Shown here: positions 10,651 to 23,324 of the stretch, one piece after another
Layout: every line of letters begins with the position of its first letter
Numbering within the stretch: the stretch's first letter is position 1
Origin: Albifimbria verrucaria
Taxonomy: Eukaryota; Ascomycota; Sordariomycetes; Hypocreales; Stachybotryaceae
Length of the DNA: 64,000 nucleotides
Assembly (NCBI GenBank): GCA_020081605.1
Contig: JAHREC010000007.1
Span: 1,302,001 to 1,366,000, forward strand
Reading direction: 5' to 3'
Notes under the pieces: generated by a model
Databases searched by the model: none
What the model was told of the DNA's origin: nothing
Seen by the model: only the letters and a program-made list of their open reading frames with translations
Program-made: the position numbers and the translations under genes

Positions 10651-12401
10651 ATGTCTTCCTGGAGATTTCCACGGCTCTGGCCGTCTTTGGCCATGTCGCC
10701 CCTGCGGTCGTCGCCCAGGCTGTCGACATTGACTGGTACGCCCCGGCCAAGTCGGACATCAACAACCTCGACAAGGTGCTGAGTGCCAAGGGCGTGTACG
10801 GCTGGATATACGACTCGTCTAAGACGCCGGACGACAAGTACGGCACGTACAATTGGTGCAACATGCCCCATGTGCGCAGCAAGGAATACGTCAAGCCCAA
10901 GGACGAGTTTAAGCTGCAATTTGTCGAAGTTGTGAGTCTTATTGAATCCTTGTAATGTTGGATTGCCACAATCGCTAACGCCATTGCATAGATTCACAGG
11001 CATCACAAGCGTACGCCATACGCGTCAAATGCTTTCCCTGTGGAACCTTACCAGTGGAACTGCGATGACCAAGGCATCTACTACTATGGAGAGCCACTGA
11101 ACGGCCAAGACGCTACACGGGCGTATCGTCAGGGTTACACCTCCGAGATCAACCCCTTTGTCCCATCCGGCTGGATCGGGTCATGCCAGTTCCCCAGATC
11201 ACCGCTCAAGGCATGGACGACTCCTGGCAGCACGGCGCTGACCTTTATGGAGTCTACCACGACCTTCTGGGCTTCTTGCCCGACAGAAACGAGGGTTACC
11301 GCAAGAAGGTCCAGTATCGTGTGACAAACAACGTCATCACGACTCAGGTTGTCGGCATGCTCATCAATGGCATGTGGGATACGACCGAGCCTTTCCCCGT
11401 GCTTACACAGGCCACCGGCGTCGACAGCCTGGAGCCCCAGTACAGCTGCAACTCCGCGTCCAACATCTTCAACCGTATCAAGTCAAACTCCAACGCGGAG
11501 TGGAAGAAGCACCTGGACAAGACTGCCGATCTTTTCAGCACCCTCGACGGCATCTCCGGTGTGCCTTCCAACGACGGTGGATTCCACGCCTCTTTCGACC
11601 ACTACTATGACAACCTGTCCGCCCGCCAGTGCCACGAGAAGCCTCTCCCTGTAAGCTCGTCAACGGTGTCAACAGCACTACCTGTGTCACGCAGGAGCTC
11701 TCCGATGCCGTCTACCGTATGGGCCACTGGGAGTATAGCCAGATCTACCGTGACAGCCCGGATGCTCTCAAGGCCAGCGCGGCCTCCTGGGTGTCTGGGT
11801 CGCGGAGCTGGCGACTCACCTGCGCGACGTGATCGACGGCAAAGCCGAGACCATCTACTTCCACAACGTTGCCCACGACGGGAGCATGTCCCGTCTCCTC
11901 TCCATCCTGCAACTGGATGAGATGCCCTGGCCCGGTATGGGATCCGAGGTTGTCTTTGAGTTATACAAGAAGGAGGCGTCGCCAGCACAGCCCAGCCCTA
12001 CGGTCATCGCGCCTGGGTGCAGCCGCAACAACTGCCTCCGCCAGATGATTCGCAGCTCCGCCGCCGCGGGTACGTTCTGCCCAACTTTTACGGCAACGGA
12101 GTGGTCAGGCCCCAAGCCTACCTGGCCCGCCAACTGCGATAGCGTTGAGGCTATCTCCTCGGCATGCTCGTGCGTGGTCACCCCTACCGCTGCCGCCACC
12201 GCCAGTACAGCACCCTCGGAGACCGCGGGCGCCAGTGAGAGCGGTTACTACGTGCGCGTGCTCTGGGGCGGCCAGGTCTTTAAGTCGTCCAGCCCTACTC
12301 TGGGTCTCATTGACATGCTTCCAGTCGAGACACTGCTGGCGTACTTTGACGGATTGGTTGGAAAGGGTGCCAGTAAGGTCAAGGCCAACTGTCAGGCCTA
12401 A
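10651..12401 (+). CDS. secreted histidine acid phosphatase (branch 2) with an inserted Cys-rich module; several 1-nt breaks
   Basis: This enzyme hydrolyses phosphomonoesters through a phospho-histidine. With one base added near 10660 the start reads MSSLEISTALAVFGHVAPAV, a signal peptide. Intron 10932..10991 follows. The catalytic motif is HRHHKRTPYASN, right after the intron. The proton-donor His-Asp lies in FHNVAHDGSMSRLL near 11870. Between the FELYKKE and YYVRVLWGGQ strands is a Ser/Thr-linked Cys-rich segment (CSRNNCLRQMIRSSAAAGTF then CPTFTAT and SACSCV; about 12015-12180). A similar pattern occurs in many fungal secreted proteins. The C-terminus ends MLPVETLLAYFDGL. Missing bases near 10660, 11195, 11650 (each C) and 11788 (G) split the frame. 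Total about 570 residues. It probably scavenges phosphate or acts on phytate-like substrates. Confidence 0.85.
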
Positions 12402-12555
12402 GAAAGATATGAGCTCATCTAAGCTTGGGTAGAAGTTAATTGTGATGAATGTATCTACTATGAAAAGTCATTATATGCTTAACGAAGGACATGCCTGTCC
12501 ATTGCGCTTTCGTTCTTGGTCCCATTTATATCATGTAATACAATCCTATCCAATC

Positions 12556-14070
12556 TTAAGGAATTCCTGCATCTTTTCTCACATCGTCCCATCTTCCGCG
12601 ACGTTTAGGATCCAGTTCTTTCAGCTTATCAAGCCAGCCAGCGACTTCGGATTGTTCGTCTTGATTCAGTTTGCGGCCGAGCAGCTGAGGCATTGCTAGC
12701 GTATACTCGACCAGAATCTCATAGATCCACTTTACGTCCTGGTAATCTTCCAACAAGTCCTTGACCTCATCCATCTCGCGAGTGACGTAGGCTTCGCGGT
12801 CCTTGGTGCTCAGGCTTGGCGCAATGGTTGAAGAGGTGGCGGGCTGGATGAGATTCATGATGAGATATTGGTGATAGAACCATAGAGATTGGTCCTCGGG
12901 ACCGACATTGACGGCGTTGCGAATTTGATCAAGTTCTGTATACTCGTAAGTATGGATATTGCATTTGGGAAGACAATACATGGCTTACCTTCATCGAGAA
13001 ACTTCTTTCGAGCGGCGTCGTCGGCATTGCGCTCCCTGAGCAGGCGAGGAATTAGTTGACTACGATTGTGCCAGGCCGAAAAGTTGGACAGGTTGGTTTT
13101 AATCATTTTGTTTGTGTATTCGAACTCGGGCTCAACCAAGCTCTTGCCGGCAAGAGCAGGGCTTTCGAGCTTCGCAACGACGTGTCGCCGGTAGCCCCAG
13201 GCGTGGAAGTTTCGCTGGTCACGGTGCAGCATTTTGCCCACTAGGCCCAGCTCCTCCTCCCATAGAGCGCGGGCTTCTGGCGTTGGCAACCTGTGTATGG
13301 CCTGCTCCAAGATCCAGGTGCGGTAGTTCCATATCCAGTAGCACTTGGGGTACTGGATCAGCAGAGGGACGGTAAAGCCCAGCTCGGAATGAAGGGTGTC
13401 GAAGTCGGAATCAGGAGTTGTACCACTCGTCCCAGCTGTCTGGGAGGCGTGGGCTGGCGGGATCTCGGTCGAGGAGGAGGGCAACGAGGCGGCGGAAGAG
13501 GGCGTGGGTGTGTCGCTCGCTGAAATACTCGGCGACGCCGTCAAGGGCCATGATCCAGCCGAGGGTTTGGACAATAGTCCAGATATTAGACAGCGTCTGC
13601 GCGCGTTCCATACCGTGTAGTATTCTGGATTGAGGCGGAGGAGCTTGGAGGTGAGCTGAAAGGTGTCGAGGTCGTAGCGACGCTCCGAGACCTGCAGACA
13701 GGGAGTTAGCCAAGCCAAGACAAGGATCAGTGAAGGGGTTGGCTGGCGACGCGCGGGATAGGTGCGTGCCTCGCGGAGGTGAGAGGGAGGAGGGCAAACC
13801 TGTTGGCGGAGCTGGTCCTCGAGGGACCTGTATTTTTGGATCTTGTCAAGGTCTTGCTGGCGCTGCTCTTCTGTTCGAACGTGGGTTGTCTTTACTACGT
13901 TGTGCTAGGGAAGGACGTCATCAGCTTTGGGGACCATGTAAGCCGCGGTGCTATCCTGGCGGTGGTGGGGGATAGCTGCACCGGTATGAAGGGAGAGCGG
14001 TTAACGAAGGTGAGGACGATATAACTAATAGAGGGGGAACACGCGGGGGGACTGCACGCACATTGTCCAT
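12556..14070 (-). CDS. BET4: Rab geranylgeranyltransferase alpha subunit
   Basis: The alpha subunit of GGTase-II prenylates Rab GTPases together with Bet2 and the escort protein Mrs6. Four exons: 14062..14070 (only ATG GAC AAT), 13800..13904, 12989..13691 and 12556..12935, giving 398 residues without a break. PFTA repeats are clear: LLRLNPEYYTVWNARRR, YPKCYWIWNYRTWILEQ, RDQRNFHAWGYRRHVV, TNLSNFSAWHNRSQLI and EDQSLWFYHQYL. A Ser/Thr/Pro-rich insertion of about 60 residues follows the first repeat. The C-terminus LKELDPKRRGRWDDV is typical. Start choice: the tiny first exon supplies the ATG, and exon 2 continues with VRTEEQRQQDLDKIQKYR, the usual family N-terminus. It converges with the phosphatase gene. 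Confidence 0.9.
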
Positions 14071-14216
14071 TGCGATCTCGCGAGGCTGGAGTATTGGGAG
14101 GGCTTGGAGAGGGAGAGAATGCAGCTGGAGATTGGTGGAAGTGGAAGCTTCGGCGTCGAGGCTGCAGGCGTCAGTGCAACTACCAACTTTACACTTAACT
14201 CACCTCACCTCACCAT

Positions 14217-14246
14217 GCCTTGCCTTGCCTTGCCTTGCCTTGCCTT
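14217..14246. repeat. (GCCTT)6 microsatellite
   Basis: Six perfect tandem copies of GCCTT, followed by degenerate AGCTT units and preceded by CACCT repeats. The repeat lies about 150 bp upstream of the BET4 start, on its promoter side. Confidence 0.9.
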
Positions 14247-17041
14247 AGCTTAGCAGCCTCAGCTTAAATGCTGTAGGTACATTCCAATGGCCGTGCTGGT
14301 GTGGGGAAGACGAGGTTCACTGGGTGGGGAGCCTGTTCCTGGTAGGGACAGTTAGGCCAGGCACCATATTCTCGGTAAGAAAAGGGCTGTGCTGTATTAG
14401 TACTGTAGCAAGTAGCGTATGATGAGAGGTGGGTTCCATTGCCATAGATTTGAGTTGAGCATATATGGAGAAAAACATCTTGGTCAGTTCTGTAGATCCG
14501 GTCCTTTCGCTCTCTGTTGGTTTTGATTTCCCTCTCCTTTTTATTTAATATCCCTTTGTGGTCACGAAATAAGCTATTGCACGCACTTGGGTAAGGTAGG
14601 TAGCCATGAACTTACACATTGCAGATTGTCTTCTGTCTCCGTTTTCGACGCGTCCGTGTTGTGGGGCTGCCTGCCTACCCTGTACACCACGTAACCCTTC
14701 CTACCCGGTATTGTCAACCAATGTAACTCAAGCGTGTTCTTTTGGGTGTCTTGTCAGGTTGCAGGTGGAATAAAGGGCTGTTGGCATTATTCGAACCGAG
14801 GGGGAGTAAGGTAGCATTTATTAGTGGTGAAGCGTTTCCTCGATGCAGGTCGTATGCCTTGTCTATTTTCAGCCACTATGGTTGGTTGCAGACGATAGTG
14901 GTTCACTGGATATCTTCACAAAACGCACAGAGAGCAAGGGAGGGAATTGGCAGAAAGGAATGACGGAAAAGAAGGGAGAGCAAAGATTTACCTACTACCT
15001 CTCGGACCAACCAAAACATCGTCCTCACCTCATCGTTGCAGTTCCATGGCCAGGTTGGAGCAAATGACTTAGATATAGAGGTACATGGGTACATGGAACC
15101 ACTGGCAGTCCATGCGCAGGCACACAGGTGGGTATCTGCACGTGCCTGATTTCCCAGCCCACCCATGAGACAAAGCCCATCTCTGCATCTCTCTGCATGT
15201 CTCTCCTTGGTCGTGCTACCAACAAACCATCAACCTCGACGGGCCCCCTCCCCGAGGGATTTGCGCGGCCGGATGATGCCCCTGACCATCGCTGTCAGCT
15301 TCATGTGATGAGACCTCGTTCTGATTATCCTATATCGCTTGCGGAAGCTGCAGATGCCCGCCCTTCACATACACCAATACTCCGTTCATGTTCATGAGAT
15401 GCTCGACATGCTCCCCTTCGGGCAAATCCGACTGCCGATCGACGCCGACCTACCATCCTAGGCTCTCTCTTGACCTCCCTTCATGTGGCCCACGGCACTC
15501 CTATCACAAACCAGTCTTTACAGTACCTTGCCTTACCTTGCCTGATCCGATCTCACCTGGTCTACCCACCAGGCCGACGACACGCACCGTCGAGCACCGC
15601 GTAAATGGGAATTTCGCGTAACGTTGCAAATCTACCCCATTGCGAGCCGCCAATGCAACGCCGCGACCCGTGCAACCATGTTGGATGGACTCCATCTATC
15701 TCCATGTGGCATCGCGCCCTCCCCTTCCTATGAGATACTAGCGCACATGACTAGACCCTATCTCTCTCGCCAAGGGGTCACTCACACCTCTGATTACTCA
15801 GGCACCGGTCGAAACATCGTGGCTTGCCGACGATTGCTTCCCATTATCTCTACCCCAGGTCCCCTGCCCTGCCTTTGCCTTGGCTCCCGCTGCCGTGATT
15901 TGACCGTCGATCACCCACCTGCGGTGGTTCCGTGACACCCTTTCGTCAATCGGACGAATAGACTTGCACGCTCCGCCTTGGAAAGGTAATTTGCCCGTTT
16001 CAACCAACCATGTCCCTTGCTGTGTCCTCGAGGAAACATGTCACGCTTGCCTGGACCTTCGGCGACTGCTTCAGCCTGTGATTTGCCGAAGCGTCTTTTC
16101 TCGATAGCTTGGTAGCTTTAGGTTTCCCCTTTTCCCCAATGCCATGTGCGGTTGTGCCCTTCGCTTATCGGTTCTGCAACCTGTTTAGGCTACGAGTGTC
16201 CAAAGCCTCTTGAGAGTCATGATTTGCTCGTACCTACAGGCCTAAAGGCGCATTGTGCATAGCAGCTTCCGGACATCTTTACGCGAGGAAGCTCCGGCTC
16301 TCCTGAGCTACGCTGCCGCCACCCCTGCATGATCCACGATGTCCCTTGCCGAGCGGAGGACCCAGGTGGGTGGGTAGCTTAAGATGAGAATGCCATGCTT
16401 TTGGGCTCGGCTCCCAGGATTTCCTGCGTGATCGTGCCGTCTCGTCAGATGAGCCGCCTCGAGATAACCCCCTTAGCCCGGAGAGGGCCAAGGGGACAAG
16501 GTCACGACGCGGACCGATGTTACGCCCTCCTTCCTTTACCGGCAATGCTGCCCTTGACTTGGTGACATGTTGGAAGCGTCGGCAGCTTCTTCTTGATCTT
16601 GACGAAGCCATGCTACTGGAGCTTCCGTGTCACTCGTCCAAGCCTAAGTGGGTTGCAGCGGACACGCACACGACTCTGCGATAAGCGCCGGTGCCTTGCC
16701 TCCCAAAATGTCTCGCTGAGCAGAAGGAGTGCCATGGATCGCGAGCAACGTTGCCAGGAGCCCGAACGAAGGATGCTATCTCCAAGCTGAGCCAAGGTGA
16801 CGGAGGCATTTCGGAAATGAACACGTTCTTGTTTGCTGCCATGGTGCAGCCTGTGAGGCTCCGGCGTCGGGAAGCCTGCATTACCCACTGTAAGTTACAT
16901 CGACAAAGAAAAAAAGGCAAAGACAAAGAAGGTGGTGGGATTGCCCGAGCTCCAACGTTGTCATTATCGAATGGGTGACTGGGTCTCAAGTGACATTCCT
17001 TACCTAGATCTGGATACAGATCTGAGACTCTCCTGGTGCTG

Positions 17042-17050
17042 TATAAATAT
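17042..17050 (+). promoter_or_regulatory. TATA box of the chitinase gene
   Basis: TATAAATAT lies about 150 bp upstream of the GH18 ATG. The spacing suits a regulated fungal promoter with a short 5' UTR. Confidence 0.5.
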
Positions 17051-17121
17051 TGCCTTCTTCGCCATCAACCTTGGTCTTGCTTCAGGCCACGCGCAGACTT
17101 TTCACTCCCTATCAGTCCTAG

Positions 17122-18665
<1,544 letters not shown>

Positions 18666-19564
18666 GCGTCACGGCGCCATACACAGAGCCCTAAAACATA
18701 ACTGGCCTCTTTACATTTTGTTCATACATACTTATCGATACGCTCGCTAACCACCATTACACATGGTCTCACCTTCGTTAAGGGTGCGCGGGCTTTGACG
18801 ATGATGAGAAAGCTCGCCCAGGCGGTGGGAGCGGATGACATACTGACCGTTTTACTGTTCATACTCAGAATCCGTTTCTAAGACGGATACTTCTTTGTAC
18901 ATATTGGATCTACAAACCTGACTTATTTCAAGTATATATGACACTCGTTAAAAGTTGAATACACTATCATTTCACCTCATTTGGAGGAAAATTTCTGGCT
19001 TCCTATTCTCCAATCCTTTGTGAAGGCCTATATCCATGCCGCTATGGCGTGTGGACCACGATATTGGCTTGGCTCCTCCGGTCAGTACGGCACGTGAGCA
19101 AAGTGGCCTCCTTCTCAACAGGAGCCGATACGACTTACCAAATACTTTCCACCTTCGAACCACTAACCTGGCTTTGTCTCATCCATAACAACCTCAGTTG
19201 CTAACCTCTCTTTCGTACTTACCTCTGCACACTCCCCTCCCTATACTCGATGTAGCTTATGCCACTTGGTGGCTCCGGCCGTTGCGGCCGAAATCTCCTG
19301 TGGTAAGGCCTTCCGTCACCGGCAATTTTATATCTGTTTTCCACTTTCTTTCTTCCGACCTCTCCTATCACTAGAATGGGTATGAATTCTGGAGTATGAG
19401 GTGACAGCCCAGTCAAACACAGGCCGCAGGCTTCGTCACACCATCAGTCTTTTTTGTTGACGGTTTTATTTCGCACCAGTACCTTGAGTATTATTCAAAG
19501 TCATTCGTTTATTTTTTCTTCAACAATTGATCAGCTTATCTTGTTACCACCGCTCGTATCATCG
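18666..19564. other. intergenic between chitinase and AMA1
   Basis: Chitinase 3' flank and AMA1 promoter. No gene recognised. A GGTTCGA-like string on the minus strand near 19157 does not fold into a tRNA by eye. Confidence 0.4.
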
Positions 19565-22098
19565 ATGGCTCCTTTGGTCGAAGCCAGCCGGATAACACAC
19601 AAATATGGCCAGACCCCATGCACAGGTCGGCGAGCATCGCGGGCTTATCGTGCGCCTGCCAGCCCGACTGACTCTGGTTATGACTCTGTCGATGAAGCTC
19701 TGTCGCAAGCATCTTCAATCTCGAGATATTTACCACCGTTGGACGGACCTGGGTCGTAGAGCGAATCAACGTCTTCATCTTCGGAAGAATTACAATCCTG
19801 TCAAGGCTCGCCAGTCCAGCAACAAAGAGTGGACAACCGCGGCAACCGTGTTCTTTTGTAACGGCGTCACCAGAAGCTCTGTACAAGAACAATCGCAGTA
19901 TTCCCACAACACCAACCCGTACGACTCCTTCACATATTGGGATCACCTACAGTCCGGACAGGTTTGTTCCTTTCCGCAACAATGACGTGCCAATTGCGGA
20001 GACGTACAATACTACAAAGTCTCTAGGCTCGCTGTCTTCAGCGGAAAGACTTCTGAGGCAAGATTTAGCCTCTATAGATCCTTTTGTCAGCCCCCGACAG
20101 CCCAGGGCTCCGGTTCCCTTCAACGCCACCCCGGTCCCCAGAGTACGACCACATATACAACTCGAGGGTAAATACTCACTTCCTTGTTTAAAACAACACT
20201 GACATGGCTTCTACACACATAGGTTCAATCGTAGGCCCGAGACTACTGAATCATGGCGGCGGCAGGCAGGTTAGCCAAGGCACAATATGGACTGTTGGTG
20301 GTACGGCCCCCAATACGTCGACAATTGATGACGGTCGTGGTCACTTATTGCAGAGCGGTACCAATGCTCGAGTATTCACCACATCCTTTCTCGAAGCCAA
20401 GACCAGCACTCAAGATGATTCGGACAAATATCACGACCGCGTAGCCTTGGCACTCAAGATTGACCGTGTGCGGAAAATGCTAAGTTTCAGTCCTCAATAT
20501 CCACTCTTCTCCCAAACGTCAGGGGTCTATGACCATCAGAGGACAACGTAGAACGGCCATGGGTGGACGAGCCCTGAAGTCATACGTCGTAAGTTGGTTC
20601 ATATATTCACCGGACAGGCTCGTATCTAATTCAGAGATAGAGGAAAGAAAGCCTGCGACGAGACGAGCGCTGCCATCGGCACCTTTCAAGTTTGTCTCCC
20701 CACACTCACTTACTACCATATCTAACACCACACAGGGTCTTGGATGCACCAAATTTACGGGACGACTTCTACTGTTCCGTTCTAGCCTACTCTATAACGT
20801 CTCAAACGCTGGCTGTTGGTCTCGGCAATGTTCTGTATACTTGGTCAGAAAGCCTTGGTGTCCGAATGCTGCATGGTCTCCCCATCGAAGGTGTCTGGCT
20901 CACTTCGATAGCCTTTTCATCGACCAAAGGTGGCAAAAGTATTTTAGCCATTGGGCGATCAGATGGAAAGTTGACACTGAAGTCTATTTCTGACGGGCTC
21001 CCTCGGTTTGAGGTACAACAACCATATCCGATTGCTTGTTTGAGTTGGCGACCGGTATGTACCACCCGCCCATCCAAGAACCCTCTCAATCCTACCCTCT
21101 CTGTCCAAACAGAAGACCTCGTTGTTGGAGATGAGACGGGGACCATTTACTACTACGTCGTGGAGTGGCCGATGCACTGGGAAGTTTCCAGAGACACATG
21201 GCCTGGCTCGATGGCCCTGGTTGCAAAGCTCTCCATTCACACGCAGCAAATATGTGGTTTGGCTTGGTCGCTTGATGGCCGACTCCTGGCGTCTGGAGGC
21301 AACGACAACCTGTGCTGTCTCGTCGAGGCAGACGAAATACTAGGCACTGGCAGACACGTCTTTCAAACCAGACAGGAGACGGTACAGCAGCGACAACGCC
21401 GAACGACAAGTGTGGGTACATCCGGCCAAACGGTAGAACGGCATGAAACGACTAAGGGCAGTCAAGATGAGGACACCACTAGCAGAACGGCACCCCAAAA
21501 TCCTGATCCAACTCGGACATGGACAGACGGCATCAGAAGGCTCGGTCCTGGTTGTAAGAGATACCGGTGGATCCATGGTGCTGCCGTCAAAGCAATTGCA
21601 TTTTGCCCCTGGCGGGACGGTCTTCTTGCAACAGGCGGTGGTTCCAACGACAAATGCATCCGTTTCTTCCACACGTCATCCGGGTCTGCACTCGCTACCA
21701 TTGCCGTATCAGCTCAAGTGACATCCCTCATCTGGTCAAAAACGCAGCGGGAGATTGTAGCCACGTTTGGGTATGCTCAGCCAGAACACCCGTACCGAAT
21801 AGCCGTCTTTAGCTGGCCAGATTGTAGACAAGTGGCTGCGATACCATAGGAAGGAGAGTTGCGGGCCTTGTACGCCATACCTTATCCTGGAGGACCTATA
21901 GACAGGCAAGGGCTGGGAGGTCGACGTACGGCTAAGGAAGGGTGCATTGTCGTCGCGTCAAGCGATAAGAGCGTCAAATTCCACGAAGTATGGGCAGATG
22001 AAAAGAAGATAGCGGTTGGTGGAACAGGAGTACTTGGGGGCAGTGACATTCTCGAAGACCTGGAGGGTATTAACAAGGAGGGCGATATCATTCGGTAG
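19565..22098 (+). CDS. AMA1: meiosis-specific APC/C activator Ama1 (Cdc20 family WD40) with in-frame TAG codon(s)
   Basis: Ama1 loads substrates onto the anaphase-promoting complex during meiosis and spore formation. Exons: 19565..20167, 20223..20588, 20635..20689, 20736..22098. The N-terminal region holds a C-box-like SPDRFVPFR. The third exon leads into RRALPSAPFKVLDAPNLRDD, the Cdc20/Cdh1 signature. WD40 blades follow (SVLAYS, CGLAWSLDGRLLASGGNDN, AVKAIAFCPWRDGLLATGGG, TSLIWSKTQREIVATFGYAQ), with an extended loop around 21360-21540. The protein ends in GDIIR, the IR tail that docks APC/C. At 21847-21849 a TAG stands where homologues have Trp (AIP-W-GE-RALYAIPYPGG); frame and homology continue to 22098. 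Another in-frame TAG is at 20549-20551 and a possible one at 19757-19759. One missing base in 19750-19820 also shifts the frame. Identity is very secure; the exact N-terminal reading is not. Confidence 0.9.
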
Positions 22099-22424
22099 CC
22101 ACGTTCCTGAAGCACCGACACTACGATAGAGTAGACTGAGTTGATACAACGAGATACGCTACACCTTGTGGGCAACGATTGATTCTTTGCGAGGAATCAT
22201 ACGATGGGCTGAATTGTTTTAGAGGATGTCCCAATATAGACAGGTGGTGTGTTGTGTTGCGTGCCCGAGCCTCTAGTAAAGAAGTGTCCTCCCTCTTGGT
22301 AAATGGAAAACCGACAACTGAAAAACATGTTGAAAAGTCAGGAATAAAGCATACCCAACGCCCTGAGAACACCGTTCAATGCCAATAATACAGAAACGCC
22401 CGCTTATCAATACCTAATAGACGA
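22099..22424. other. convergent 3' region AMA1 / SYN8
   Basis: 326 bp between two stop codons. Nothing else is recognised. Confidence 0.4.
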
Positions 22425-23324
22425 TCACTTCAAGATGGCAATCAACAGCACCAAGATTATGATGAGAATAACAATGGCGGTCATCTGCTTGTTCTCACCA
22501 GCGCCTCTCGCAACTTTGCCGAGGGTCCTCCTTGCGCGATCCAGACGGCTCTGGTGGCGGTCCGTGGCGGCCTCGACCTCGTCGAGCATGGCGACGTGGT
22601 TGTCGAGCTCGTCGCCGATCTGCATGCTCAGCTCACGCTGACGACCGATGGATTCGCCCAGGCGGTCGAGCTGCTCATCCTGCTGCTCGAGGATGCGGGA
22701 GTGATACTGGTGCAGTTGCTGGTTGTTCATGGAGGTGGCCTCGTCGCGGTAACCGGCAGAGTCATTGGCACCAGATGGATCGTCGCGGTAGGGACCGAAG
22801 AGCTCGTCATGGTTGGGGTCGGCAGCAGGGGAAGAGGGAGTGTCGCTGAAGCGGACAGTCTTTGAGGCCTTGCGGGCAGAGGATGGATCGGTGGAGGCGG
22901 CGTGGGCGAAATCCTCTGACAGCTCCTCGGAGTTGGGGTGGGTGAGGGTGGCATTGGTGGACGGGTTGGAGAAGCCGTGGAACTGGGACGTCAGATCGTC
23001 GAACTGCTTCTGCAGCGAGGGAGGGATTCAACAATGACGGAGGCGCCGCTACAATGATTTCAACCATGTGTTAGTCGTGAGGCTACTCGAGCGAGACGTG
23101 GGCTAGCATGGTGAAACAGCAACTAACCTTTCATCGCCGGCCTGCTCGAGGCGGTCTTTCTGCTGTTGCAGGGAGACAAGACCGTCGCGGAACTGCTCCA
23201 GGGAGCGAGAGATATGGCCATCCTGGGTGTCGCTGTCGAGGTCGAGGCTCTGGGCGCGCTGGCGCTCGAGGAGCGACAACTTGATGTGGTCGGCCAGGAG
23301 GAAGAGCTGGTTGGGGTTGGACAT
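22425..23324 (-). CDS. SYN8: Qc-SNARE, syntaxin 8 / Syn8-like (one 1-nt break)
   Basis: An endosomal t-SNARE. Exon 1 is 23128..23324 (MSNPNQLFLLADHIKLSLLE, then a helical N-terminal domain). Exon 2 starts at 23048. The SNARE motif lies near the C-terminus (YHSRILEQQDEQLDRLGESI, then RQRELSMQIGDELDNHVAML), followed by a single C-terminal anchor (MTAIVILIIILVLLIAILK), making it tail-anchored. The zero-layer residue appears to be Gln. One C is missing near 23026 (VESLP/SLQKQFDDLTSQF). About 300 residues in total. It acts in endosome-to-vacuole and endosome-Golgi fusion. Confidence 0.85.

Noticed and set aside
15128..16990. Multiple 60-120-codon frames on both strands
   Set aside because: No domain, no consistent splice signals, and low-complexity translation; treated as non-coding.
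19140..19170. GGTTCGA-like T-loop on the minus strand, possible tRNA
   Set aside because: No matching acceptor, D or anticodon stems could be drawn around it.
19565..22098. AMA1 as a RIP-degraded pseudogene
   Set aside because: Outside the TAG codons the WD40 blades, C-box-like motif and IR tail are well preserved. RIP would leave many CpA-to-TpA changes. It is kept only as an alternative for the single TAGs.
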